This document shows positions 55,601-63,335 of a stretch of DNA of 64,000 nt, one piece after another; the stretch's first letter is position 1, and each line of letters opens with the position of its first letter. The notes below the pieces were generated by a model. That model saw nothing but the letters and a program-made list of their open reading frames with translations. It ran no database searches and was not told the origin of the DNA. A program made the translations under genes and the position numbers. Source of the stretch: Carettochelys insculpta (Eukaryota; Chordata; Testudines; Carettochelyidae); NCBI RefSeq assembly GCF_033958435.1, contig NC_134161.1, positions 12,958,001 through 13,022,000 on the forward strand, in the 5' to 3' direction.

Positions 55601-58030
55601 ACACGTGTCCTGGTAGAGCGAGAAGCGACTTCGGTCACCACCGGCTCTCGTGCTACACTTTTCACCCACGGAGATCGGCAAGACAAGCTCATTCTCCCCA
55701 TTTTACAGCTGAGGAGCCTGTGGCACCCAGAAGTCACGTGACTTGTCTAGGAAGCCTATGGCAGAGCCAGGGGAAGAAGCTGGGAGGCCTGTGCCTGTAG
55801 CACAAGGTCATCCTTTTGTCACAAGGCAACTTCGATTTCTGGACCAGGAGGCTCTGATCTATCCCAGGCTCCTGTACAGGGATAGTGAGTTTAGTCTGGA
55901 TGTATAGATACAAGTTGCTCCTCCCTAAATGGGGAATCGCTGGTCTGGCAACATCTGTAGTCTGGCAGGACCATGGATATTCCCAGGCCAGAGAGCCCTG
56001 GAGCCTGGGATTCAGGAAGGAGAAAGGCGGGAAGCTCAGAACCTGGCAGTGCTGGGAATTGGGGCTATGACACCCACAGCAAAGGAGCCAGAGCTGTGCT
56101 AGGGCTGCCTGGAAGGGGAGCCAGGGCCACGACAGCCCAGCTCCCAGATGAGCTGGGGCCAGTGGCAGGCAGCCCAACCAGGGCTGGCGGCAGGGTGGCT
56201 GGACAGAGCTCAAAGTGGATCTGATGGCAGGCTGGGGGGCTTGTGGCAGGGGACCTCCACTGGTCCTGGGGAGGGTGTCAGAGCAGGAAGCTCCAACGTG
56301 CATCTGGCTTGTCCCCTAGGACCCTAGCAGACAACACAAGCGACCACTGGCACAGGCCCTGCAGTAGATAATGCCACGGAGCTGTACTTTGCTTTGGTGA
56401 ACCATTGCACCTGTACGGACCCTGTTGTAACAACAAATGCCTCCGGCCTTGCAGCTGCCATCACTCCCCTCCACCCTGTGTGTTCTTCCCAGATGCTAGT
56501 GAGTCACATCGTGCCAGTCCTTGGCCATTCTAACCAAGGCAGAAGAAATCCTTCCTGCTTATGAGACTAATGGCTCTGAAATGCCTGCAGCCCAGTGGTG
56601 AATGCTCTGGGTGTTCCATCCCCCAGCCTGTCCCCTCTGCCCCCACCAGGTTCTGCAAGCTCCATCTTTCATGTCTAAATCAGATCGCCCTTAAGACAGA
56701 CAAGTTCTAACACATGTAAGTAAGCGTGCCAGTGGGTACTGAGCCAGCACTTGGCTGGCCAAAACTCACACCATCTGCTTTGCGTATGGATTCTGGGCTC
56801 TTCTGAGAGGAAGGAAAGAAAGAAAACTGGAGAGACAGAGAGAGAGAGAGAATTTATTGCTCAACCCGCTAGCGACTGCAAGTGTCTCAGGATTTAGGTG
56901 TATGCCCTATGCCTGCCAGCCTGGGTGTATTACTTCAGCACACCCGAATCCTGGAAACTGAGCTAGAGTAGCAATAACAATGACAGAACAGAGCTGGCCC
57001 CCCTCTCCCCAGCACTGGCCCACTGGCTTGCTTTCCCAACAGCTGTTTTCCAACTGTCCCCTCCTAGAAGCGTGGGGAAGAAAGCCGGTGCCTCTCACTT
57101 TCTCGCCCCAAGGTGGAGTTTCCCCAGAAAGCTGTTCCGGACACTTGGCTATTGTCTCAACTTCCTGCGGCTGGAATTCAGGGTTATTTTAAACCTCTCA
57201 GGCTTTGTTACCCCTCCCTCCTCTCCTAAATATGAAGCCATAAACATTAGCAGGTTTGGGATATGGGTTTTTTAATCCCAGGTGGCAACCACAGCTCCAA
57301 GTTCCACGTCTCCGCTGTGGGTTTGGGTAAAGTGGCAGCTTCTTAAGCCACAGAATGATGGATGGAGGTGCTTGCTGTTAAAGCCAGAAGTGGTCTGGCA
57401 GCTGTGTGAGAGCCAGTAGGCGAGGCGGAGGCATGAGAGTACAGGGAATGATTGGCTTGCCCAGGAGATCAGATACTAGCACAGTACCCCAGTGACGCCA
57501 GCATTGTAGAGCGGAGGAGCAGAGAGTCAGCCAACTGCAAGAAAATGCAGAAGTGCTGCCATCAGAGGGGCTTAGGAACAAGGACTCCTGGGTTTTGTGT
57601 TGGCTCTGCCACAGCGTTCCTGAGGGGCCTTGGCCATGTCACATAGAGTCATAGGGTTGGAAGCCACCTCAGAAGTTGATAGAATCCAACCCCCTGGTGA
57701 AAACAGGACCAGCCAACCCCAACTAAATCATCCCAGCCAAGGATTCGTCAAGCCAGGACTTAAAAACCTCCATGCCTCATGGCAACCTTGGGCGGGGGGG
57801 CAGAATCTCTTCACCCCAAAGCCCCACTGTGAACAAATGAGGGAGCAGCCCTGGTAGGAGACAGGCATGCACTGCCCCTCGAATCGCCGTTCCTTACCCA
57901 GCTCGTGAGCCGTGGTGAAGGCAGAGGGCAGCCCGTCATCCTCGATGACGGAGCAGCTGCGCTTGGGGTCGCACATGGTGCCCACGTCGGCCATCCCCAG
58001 GGTGTCGCAGGTGGTGGCACCACACAAGTC
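42911..58030 (-). CDS. ADAMTS15: ADAMTS15, exons 2-8 (5'-incomplete in this window)
   Basis: This encodes a secreted zinc metalloprotease with thrombospondin motifs; the family member is known to cleave proteoglycans such as versican and aggrecan in the extracellular matrix. Coding segments: 57,898-58,030; 55,442-55,609; 53,360-53,643; 52,127-52,304; 45,715-45,896; 44,534-44,709; 42,911-43,691 (complement, joined in that order). They total 1,902 nt, or 633 residues plus TGA. Every junction is GT-AG and the phases match. Assignment to ADAMTS15 rather than ADAMTS1, 4, 5 or 8 rests on '[19 protein letters not shown]', '[14 protein letters not shown]', '[10 protein letters not shown]' and three thrombospondin repeats in total, with the C-terminus '[13 protein letters not shown]'. 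The human protein is about 950 residues, so about 317 (signal peptide, propeptide, first part of the protease) lie in exon 1 beyond the right edge. Nothing suggests a pseudogene. Confidence 0.96.
43692..44533 (-). other. ADAMTS15: ADAMTS15 intron 7
   Basis: 842 bp from donor GTGAGT to acceptor TCCAG. No repeat or other feature was recognised. Confidence 0.8.
44534..44709 (-). CDS. ADAMTS15: ADAMTS15 exon 7: end of the Cys-rich domain
   Basis: Acceptor 'GGCATCTGCAG', donor AT|GTGAGT; 176 nt, phase 0 in and phase 2 out. It encodes residues 316-373 ('[20 protein letters not shown]', then '[18 protein letters not shown]' and '[20 protein letters not shown]'), with seven Cys in the spacing typical of ADAMTS Cys-rich domains, plus the start of the spacer. 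The '[15 protein letters not shown]' string is specific to ADAMTS15 within the family. Confidence 0.97.
44710..45714 (-). other. ADAMTS15: ADAMTS15 intron 6, with a DNA-element fragment
   Basis: 1,005 bp from GTGAGC to CTGCAG. It carries the DNA-element fragment at 45,365-45,545. Nothing else stands out. Confidence 0.75.
45365..45545 (+). mobile_element. DNA transposon fragment, same family as 4.3-4.6 kb
   Basis: It starts 'GGTCTACGCTAGTCTGGTAA', then 'CAATTCTAGCTAGAATCGAC', 'GTCGACTTACCTGGCCATCC' and 'GAGGAAGGTTGACGGGAGAG', paralleling the minus strand of 4,311-4,596 block for block. No matching right end was found. Confidence 0.6.
45715..45896 (-). CDS. ADAMTS15: ADAMTS15 exon 6: start of the Cys-rich domain
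   Basis: Acceptor 'CTCCTTCCAG', donor CCTAAG|GTGAGC; 182 nt, phase 1 in and phase 0 out. Residues 255-315 read '[20 protein letters not shown]' and '[20 protein letters not shown]', then '[12 protein letters not shown]'. Two N-glycosylation sequons (NHS, NGT) are present. A Gly-His pair precedes GKSF at the junction; this linker between the thrombospondin repeat and the Cys-rich domain varies between species. Confidence 0.97.
46308..47380 (-). mobile_element. CR1 LINE, antisense on the plus strand, split by a hAT element
   Basis: The plus strand begins 'ATAGTAGCACTGGAAGGGAC', an antisense CR1 tail, and after the insert resumes 'CATTCTTGGCAGATGTTTAT'. On the minus strand the coding part reads '[20 protein letters not shown]' and '[20 protein letters not shown]', the CR1 RT C-terminal region. 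It is transcribed in the same direction as ADAMTS15. Confidence 0.85.
46392..46720. mobile_element. hAT element nested in CR1, 313 bp, with 8-bp target-site duplication
   Basis: The body is 46,400-46,712. Left end 'CAGTGTTTCTTAAACTATTT', right end on the other strand 'CAGAGTTAAACTTTTTGAGA'. The flanks ATCTAGAC (46,392-46,399) and AGCTAGAC (46,713-46,720) form an 8-bp duplication with one mismatch. The interior 'GTGTGCCGTGGCAACAAC' is typical of non-autonomous hAT elements. The CR1 sequence is continuous once the element is removed, which dates it as the later arrival. Confidence 0.85.
47665..47845 (+). mobile_element. DNA element family X, locus 1
   Basis: It starts 'CTTTCCCTCTAATTTTTTCC', then 'GATTTTGTTATGTGCACCAA' and 'ACCCAAGCACTCAGCTTACA'. 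The same series occurs at 52.7-53.0, 58.5 and 63.2 kb. No coding capacity. The 'TTCCCTCTAATTTTTTCC' start and 'AGCTTGCAGGGAAC' end are the shared termini. Confidence 0.7.
47866..48560 (-). mobile_element. CR1-type LINE 3' portion
   Basis: Plus strand: 'TATGGTCCATCTAGCCCAGC', 'ATCCTGTCTGCTGACAGCCG' and 'GCTAACAGCCATTGATGGAC', then 'GGCAAGGAGTTCCACAGGTT'. The minus-strand translation '[20 protein letters not shown]' matches the LINE protein end seen at 49.9 kb ('[19 protein letters not shown]'). Confidence 0.85.
49047..49517. mobile_element. Non-autonomous DNA transposon, 471 bp
   Basis: Left end 'GGGTGTATCTGCACATC'; right end on the other strand 'GGGCATGTCTGTACTGCC'. The interior repeats the theme 'ATTTCGAAATAGC' / 'GGAATAAGCTATTCC' many times in both directions, so it can fold extensively. 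The flanks are CTAA (49,043-49,046) and TTAA (49,518-49,521), too short and mismatched to define the superfamily. No transposase. Confidence 0.7.
49685..50271 (+). mobile_element. CR1-type LINE 3' end
   Basis: The translation includes '[20 protein letters not shown]' and '[18 protein letters not shown]', the C-terminus of a CR1-related ORF2 protein. The untranslated tail 'GGCATTGGCCACTGTCAGCA' and 'TGTGGCCATTCTTATGTTT' follows. 5' truncated; it is the best-preserved copy of this subfamily here. Confidence 0.9.
50272..51640. other. Intron 5 sequence without recognised features
   Basis: Unclassified. No exon-like frame with conserved protein similarity was found. Confidence 0.4.
52127..52304 (-). 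CDS. ADAMTS15: ADAMTS15 exon 5: central thrombospondin type 1 repeat
   Basis: Acceptor 'CTCCCGGCAG', donor TCAG|GTGAGG; 178 nt, phase 0 in and phase 1 out. Residues 196-254 read '[20 protein letters not shown]', '[20 protein letters not shown]' and '[16 protein letters not shown]'. Six Cys of a complete repeat and the WxxW(xx)C-like Trp cluster are present, as is the 'CSRTC' O-fucosylation pattern. Confidence 0.97.
52305..53359 (-). other. ADAMTS15: ADAMTS15 intron 4, with a DNA-element pair
   Basis: 1,055 bp from GTGAGT to CGGCAG. It contains the DNA-element copies at 52,708-53,000. The rest shows nothing. Confidence 0.75.
52708..53000 (-). mobile_element. DNA element family X, locus 2 (one full and one partial copy, head to tail)
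   Basis: On the minus strand two starts occur in a row: 'GGTTCCCGCTGATGTTTTCC' (from about 53,000) and 'GGTTCCCTCTAATTTTTTCC' (from about 52,895). Each is followed by 'TGGAATAAATTTTGTT' and 'GTGCA'. Only the second continues to the far end 'AGCACTCAGCTTACTGGGAA'. Either one copy landed in another or the element was partly duplicated in tandem. Confidence 0.7.
53360..53643 (-). CDS. ADAMTS15: ADAMTS15 exon 4: disintegrin-like domain
   Basis: Acceptor 'CCCTGCAG', donor TACAGG|GTGAGT; 284 nt, phase 1 in and phase 0 out. Residues 101-195 include '[20 protein letters not shown]', '[20 protein letters not shown]', '[20 protein letters not shown]' and '[14 protein letters not shown]', with the Cys spacing of the ADAMTS disintegrin-like domain, which helps position substrate and has no RGD here. 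Confidence 0.97.
53644..55441 (-). other. ADAMTS15: ADAMTS15 intron 3
   Basis: 1,798 bp from GTGAGC to TGCAG. Several overlapping open frames on both strands (54.3-55.3 kb) reflect GC-rich sequence and have no domain. No repeat was recognised. Confidence 0.7.
55442..55609 (-). CDS. ADAMTS15: ADAMTS15 exon 3: second half of the zinc site and Met-turn
   Basis: Acceptor 'CGCTCTACCAG', donor CACG|GTGAGC; 168 nt, phase 1 in and phase 1 out. Residues 45-100 begin 'GHVFNMPHD', giving the second and third zinc-binding His (46 at 55,605-55,607 and 52 at 55,587-55,589). They continue to the Met-turn 'HMMSPTL' and '[20 protein letters not shown]', which closes the catalytic domain. Confidence 0.97.
55686..55795 (+). 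repeat. MIR-like SINE fragment
   Basis: 'CCCCATTTTACAGCTGAGGA', 'GAAGTCACGTGACTTGTCTA' and 'ATGGCAGAGCCAGGGGAAG' fit the MIR core in order. Confidence 0.65.
57643..57778 (-). mobile_element. CR1 LINE 3' end close to the exon 2 donor
   Basis: Plus strand: 'AGAGTCATAGGGTTGGAAGC', 'CAACCCCCTGGTGAAAACAG', 'AACTAAATCATCCCAGCCAA', 'GTCAAGCCAGGACTTAAAAA'. This is the antisense of a CR1 tail. It lies 120 bp downstream of the exon 2 splice donor and in the same orientation as the gene. Confidence 0.85.
57898..58030 (-). CDS. ADAMTS15: ADAMTS15 exon 2: metalloprotease domain, first zinc ligand
   Basis: Acceptor 'CATTCCCTGCAG', donor GAGCTGG|GTAAGG; 133 nt, phase 0 in and phase 1 out. The length and phase are those of exon 2 in the related ADAMTS genes. 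Residues 1-44 of the seen part read '[20 protein letters not shown]', '[18 protein letters not shown]', 'TTAHEL'. His42 (57,905-57,907) is the first zinc ligand and Glu43 the catalytic base; the next codon is split by intron 2. Confidence 0.97.
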
Positions 58031-58461
58031 CTGCAGGGAATGCAAGAAGAGGGCAAACTGGCCCAGTTAGTGGTGGGCCCAGACTAGCACCAATGCTGCA
58101 GCCTGTGAGACGTAGGGCCCCCCGGCCCCTGCTCCAGACGCCAGTGTGGGGCTTTTCTTGTTGCACTAACTTACCCCCAGAAAACAAGTCCAATAGGAGA
58201 CATCAGGACAAGGACCAGGCAGCCCTGTTTACACTGAATGGGAGCCAGGAAACCTTTGTGGCTCACTGGCAAAAGCCTGACCTAAAATACACACAGCCTT
58301 GGGCTGTCCTGTGCAATGAAATGACACGGTTGGAAGGAACGCTGGCACCAGGGATGCCTTAAATATAACATCTCCCTGTGTCTTCCGTGACGTGGAGTCC
58401 TGACTTCTAAGGCCCCTGTAGCCAGGGAGGGGCCCAACCTAATCATCAGGATAGCTCCCAT

Positions 58462-58625
58462 GGCTCCCTCTAACTTTTCCTGTCCGTGGGCGGAATGCAT
58501 TTTGTTGTGTGCACCCAGGCATGTGTGAATGTGCACCACCAACAGAAACACACGCTGCTGGTGGTGAGCACTCTGCTAATCAGCTGGGCAGCCCCTGAAT
58601 CCAAGTGCTCAGCTTGCGGGGAACG
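58462..58625 (+). mobile_element. DNA element family X, locus 3
   Basis: 'GGCTCCCTCTAACTTTTCCT', 'GGAATGCATTTTGTTGTGTG', 'GAGCACTCTGCTAATCAGCT' and the end 'AAGTGCTCAGCTTGCGGGGA' follow the order seen at 47.7 kb. The copy is compact and complete at both ends. Confidence 0.7.
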
Positions 58626-60038
58626 TGGGAGGCTGCCTGTCTTCTTTTTGTTTCAGAAGGACAACAGGCCCTGTCCTAAGCCCTCCTGAAGTCAATGGGA
58701 AGGAAACTGGTCAGTGTCTCACCCCTGTTTGGCTAGGAGACGTTGATGGGTCTGGTCCAAAGTCTATCGGAAAGACTCCCATTGACAGGCCATGGATCGT
58801 GCCCCACGCCAGCTCTGCGCCGCAAGCCGGCCGGCAGCGTGAGGTAACAAGAACTGGCTGCCCTTCAAACTGAAACTGACCTTTTAAGGGCTTTAAGAAA
58901 AAAAAAATACCTTCCCCTCTGCCCTGCCAGCTTCCTAGAGGCTCCAGCCTGTCTGAGTTTGGGATGGGTCCAGGAGCACTGAAGAACAAAGAGTATTTCC
59001 TCGGCACAGGAGACAAGTTCCCCAACATATTTCTGCAAATCCCACAGGCCTGCGGGGTTCAGAGGAGCCAGGCAGCAGAGAGATGATCTGAACCAAAAAT
59101 CATGGAACTACCCAGGATTGTCCAGCACTAGTCTGGCTGAGTGAAACAAAAGAAGACTGGTCCCAGCCAGATGCCCTCTGTTGCAGATTTTCTGCTCGCT
59201 CTCAGGATTGGCTTCTGCAAAGTGGGATTTATTTTTTCAATGTAGTGCAGCCGAACAGGCAAAACATCATCAAAATGTTCTGCGCACATGCTTATAATTA
59301 TAGGCCCAGCACATACACATGTTTTCATTCTGGTTATTGATTATGTGTATTACCGTAGCTTCTAGAGGCCCCAGCTGAGATCAGGACCCCATTTTGCAGG
59401 CATTTTTACAAACACAGAGGCAGATTTAGCTCCTAACTCAAATCACTTAAAGTCTAAATACTCCAGGCAGACAAAGACTGGGGGAGACTGGGCCAGCTGG
59501 GGAAACTGACACACGCACCAAGATTTTCAAAAATGATTGCTGACTCTGAGCACCCAGGACACCTTAAACAAGATCTGAGGAGTGCTGAGAGCCTGGCCTC
59601 TGAATATCAGGCCCATTTCAGAGGGCCTCAGATGGGGTCCTGAAGAACTGAGAGATGCAGAGTTGTAAGCAAATCGTGCTTTGACCCAGGAAGCTGGTCC
59701 CAAAGCCAGGAATTAAAGTTAGGCCTGTTGTCTCCTTGGCTAGCGCTTTAACCGCCAGACCAACCTGCCTTCCTCACACATGCCTTAAACTCCCCTCCCC
59801 TAAACAAGCTATTTGCCACTCTCAGCCGTCACAGCTCATTGCAGTTTGTCTGTGCCCCCCAATGGAGCTAACACACACAAGCCAGGGAACAGCCCGATTC
59901 ATCCTCCAGGGGAGGAGATGGCACTCTGTGAAGCTTGCAGGGAACAGCTGCCTCTTTATCCAGCGGATTGAACCCTGATCATGATAGTCAGACTTTGCAC
60001 AGCACATCTGAAGATCTCAAAGCACAGTTCTATGAGGT

Positions 60039-60204
60039 AACAACCAGTCCTGTACCACCTTATAGACTAACAAATGTGTTAGGTCATGAGCTTACATGGG
60101 TCAGGAGCTTTCGTGACCTAATAAATTTCTTAGTCTCTGAGGTAGTACAGGACTGCTTGTTATTTGTGATGCTACGGACTAACATGGCCACCCCTCTGAG
60201 ACTC
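60039..60204 (-). mobile_element. Second foldback SINE (tortoise pol III type)
   Basis: The minus strand begins with the SINE head 'TCTCAGAGGGGTGGCCATGT', then 'TAGTCCGTAGCATCACAAAT'. A 48-nt arm (60,114-60,161) follows, then a 27-nt loop with 'CGAAAGCTCCTGACCCATG' and a second 48-nt arm (60,039-60,086) that is its reverse complement at 41 of 48 positions. The arms each contain the 'CAGTCCTGTA' and 'GACTAA' parts of the SINE, so the 3' half of a normal copy is replaced by an inverted 5' part. No clear target-site duplication was found. Confidence 0.8.
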
Positions 60205-60214
60205 TAAAAGGGTA

Positions 60215-60320
60215 AATATCACCATCCCCATTTTAGAGATGGGGAGACTGAGGCACAGAGTCGGACAGGAACAGTAAACCAGTGGCAGGATCAGAAATGG
60301 AAGCCGGGTGTCTTGGGACC
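60215..60320 (+). repeat. MIR-like SINE fragment
   Basis: 'CATCCCCATTTTAGAGATGG', 'GGAGACTGAGGCACAGAGTC' and 'CAGTGGCAGGATCAGAAATG' match the MIR core. Confidence 0.7.
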
Positions 60321-60486
60321 TACATCCAGGATCTCACTACCAGCTGGTGCTGTCTCTTTGAGTCCCACCAAAGGACAAACTTTCAGAGGAAACAACCATG
60401 AAAGGGGCAGAGGCAGAAAGCACAGAAGTGGCTGGGGAGCCATGCTGGAAACGAAGGATGCAATTGTGAGACTGTAACCATTAGGC

Positions 60487-60560
60487 AGGGTGGTCCAGTA
60501 GTTAAGGGGCTCACATGGGGCTCAGGAGAGTGGGGTTTGATTCCTGATGCTGTCACACCC
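60487..60560 (+). repeat. tRNA-like SINE head
   Basis: 'AGGGTGGTCCAGTAGTTAAG' and 'GGGGTTTGATTCCTGATGC' resemble A-box and B-box regions of a MIR-type head. A related antisense head lies at about 59,718-59,775 ('CTAGCGCTTTAACCGCCAGA'). Confidence 0.5.
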
Positions 60561-60984
60561 CTGGGAGGCTGCCTAGCACCTGAGGCAGAAAGAACTGAAG
60601 CAACCTTTCAGGACATGATGGATAGAACGTCCTTGGCTGGGAAGAGAAGAACCAGGGGTTTCTCTCTCAAAGCCAGACCAGCCTTTCACGGAGGAACCTG
60701 CTTCTGCTCTAATGAGGTGCTGCCCAAAGGTTCTTCACGGCTGGCAAAGTCCGGAGCCTCCCAAACAGCCCCTGGGTGATGTTCCCACAGAGGGAAGATT
60801 TCTCTCCCAGCTGGAAACACTGGAGGCAACTAAGTGCTCTCCTTGTGATCCTTTCCCAGACTGGGAGGAGTAGGTCAGATACTTGTCCCCCTCACTCCCA
60901 TGTGACCACACAGACACCCCTGAGGAAGACAATAAGGACAGCCACTGAAGGCCGAAGCCTCAAGCAGGGCTGCATGGGGCTTGA

Positions 60985-61245
60985 ATCATTGTTTCTTCTG
61001 TGAGATCAGGATCAGTTCCAGTCTCTGCCACAGGCTCTCTGCATAACCTTGGGCAAGTTGCTTGGTATCTTGCTGGCACAGTTTCTCACCTATAAAATAG
61101 GCAAAACCACACTTCCTTTCTCCTCACCTTTGTCTGTTTGATGTCGATGGTAACTCTCTGAAGAGAGGCTCAAGGACTGTGAGTCACTCTATGTCTACAA
61201 CAGGGCCCAGCACAACAAGGCCTAGATCTCTGTTGTGGCCAAGAG
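60985..61245 (+). repeat. MIR-like SINE, core and tail
   Basis: 'CAGTTCCAGTCTCTGCCACA', 'CCTTGGGCAAGTTGCTTGG', 'CAGTTTCTCACCTATAAAAT' and finally 'CAGGGCCCAGCACAACAAGG' follow MIR order. One of the longer MIR-like copies in the window. Confidence 0.7.
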
Positions 61246-61792
61246 TTGCTACTGTAATACAAGCCACCCAATCAGATAAAAGTCACTGTACAAACAGACA
61301 GTGGTATTGCTGGGTAAGTACAAAGTGTCCTTCTTCCTTTAGCCCCACGCTCTTCTTTCTCCAGAGCTCACACGAGAGAGGCATTCAGGAGATCTAACCA
61401 GGGTGCCCTTTCCAGTGCTAGCCTCACTCCAGGACTCTGCTATCAGATTCCACTTGACAGCTCTGTGGAGCTCTTCCCTTGTAAGCAGCACTGGACTGGC
61501 CCCTGGCTGTGCAGCCATTGCCTTTGAAGTGCACCCCCCAGGGACAGACTGGGAAGAGAAGTAGCTCCTTGGAATTTACACGCTGTCTTATTTCATTTGC
61601 CTGTGAAGCGCTGAGCCTCATTTGTCACCCCTCTATCATCTCCTGAGATCAGGCTGGAAGCTGCAGGGATCCAGGAGAGGGTGTGCTGGGAGGGCAGGCT
61701 GCAGTGACGGGGAGGGAATCTCTCCCACCTTAAATACAGACGGAATCAGGGAACAGTCGTTGGGGCCTTGGGTTGCCAGCAACAGCAAATAG

Positions 61793-62012
61793 GAACTGGA
61801 TGAGTTCGTGAAGGATAGGGTCTATCAATGGCTATTAGCCAAGATGGGCAGGGAGCCCCCCCATGCTTGGTGTGCCCCTGAGCCTCTGGGTGCCAGCTGC
61901 TGTGACTGGATGACAGGATGGATCACTCCGTGGTTGCTTGTTCTGCTCATTTCCTCTGATGCATCTGGCATTAGCCACTGTCAGAAGACAGGAGACTGGG
62001 CGAGATGGACAA
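61793..62012 (+). mobile_element. CR1-type LINE 3' tail
   Basis: 'TGGATGAGTTCGTGAAGGAT', 'TCTATCAATGGCTATTAGCC', 'GGCATTAGCCACTGTCAGAA' and 'GACAGGAGACTGGGCGAGAT' match the tail of the copy at 49.7-50.3 kb in the same orientation. Confidence 0.8.
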
Positions 62013-63129
62013 CTGGCAGTGGGGCTGAGAGCCACGGTGGGCCTGGAGACACAGGTGGCGGGTTGGACACCGCCATGCCTTGGAAGGGGCAGAGCCTAAG
62101 GTGGAAGGGGCGGGAGCAAAGGTAGTTAGCCCTTGGCGCCACCCAGCACATGGCGCTGGGCTGTGCTCAGCTCTCAGAAGCCATGTGGAACAGCAGAATG
62201 ACACTCCCACAGCTTCTCAAAGGGGCTGGGGCCTCCAGCCACTGCCACAGCAGCAGCCAGGAGCTCCAAACCCCTTGGAAAGGCTGAGCCCCTATGCGAT
62301 TGCCATTCTGTGCCCCACCCGTCAGCAGGCCTGACCATTGCTCTGACCTGCATGGTTTTTTTTACACTATGAAACTGCACAAGAGCGGCTGAGCTGGTCT
62401 CCAGACTAAAGTCCCAACAAGAATCCAAGGCTCATCCATGGATAAATACCAACCTCAGCAACTTCAGAGGCCCACGGGTCTATTAGGCTCCACAGCTCTA
62501 ATAGCAGCCCTGTGGCTGAGAACTCATGGTACCCTTCAAAACATCCAGGTAGTGATCTGTTGGGAAAGGGCTGGCCTTTGCCTGGGAAAGAAGCGAGCAC
62601 CTGGTGAGCACGGCTTACACTGGGGATGTGCTAGGGAGCTTGCCATCCAAATCTGAGCAGGAACCAGGGAGGAAGATGAGAGAGAACAGACTAAGAACCA
62701 CCTGGGAAAAATCCAATCCGATGGTCCACCAAGGACGTGGGATGGAGCATCACTCCTTGGCGTGAATGGGAGATGGGAAATCAGGGCTTCTGCGGGGCTG
62801 TTTCTCTGCATTTGCCATGGACTCACCATACAACCTGAGACACACTCACTTTCTGTAGAATAAGGATGACGTTTATCTACCTATCTCTGCAGCAAGCGTG
62901 CACCTCCCTCTTGGTCAAAATTAGTCGATGGAGGAGGTAACTTTGCACAATATAAAGGAGTAAATGATGTGAAAAAGTTTCAAAGAAACTCATAGAAATG
63001 AGTCATGAGCCAGTGGGAATGAGAGTCCCACAGCAAAATACCCAGCATGCAGTTGGCACAGCAGGATCCTGTAGTGGCCTTTTCCAGTTGAAGACCTGGA
63101 TGGACAAACCTGGACTGATCGGCACATGA

Positions 63130-63335
63130 AATGAACATGAGGGGCTCACCCTGGTCCCTCGTGAGAACATACCGGCATCACAAAGCCACCGGGACGCGTG
63201 CAGATGTGCATCGACGGTAGAAATGCAGGCTGCCAGCTGCGGGCACTGCATCCACTCTACCAATCAGTTGGGCGGCATTTGACTCTTTCCTGGATGGCCA
63301 CCCAAGCGCTCACCTTGCAGGGAACGCTGGTTTGG
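63130..63335 (+). mobile_element. DNA element family X, locus 4 (diverged)
   Basis: Only the right half is clear: 'ACCAATCAGTTGGGCGGCAT', 'CCACCCAAGCGCTCACCTTG' and 'CAGGGAACGCTGG' match the right end at 58.6 kb. The left half is strongly diverged. Confidence 0.5.

Larger units (their letters stand above)
55610..57897 (-). other. ADAMTS15: ADAMTS15 intron 2, with MIR and CR1 fragments
   Basis: 2,288 bp from GTAAGG to ACCAG. It contains a MIR-like fragment (55,686-55,795), a short (GA)n run (about 56,826-56,851), a possible MIR scrap (about 57,560-57,640) and a CR1 end (57,643-57,778). Confidence 0.75.
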
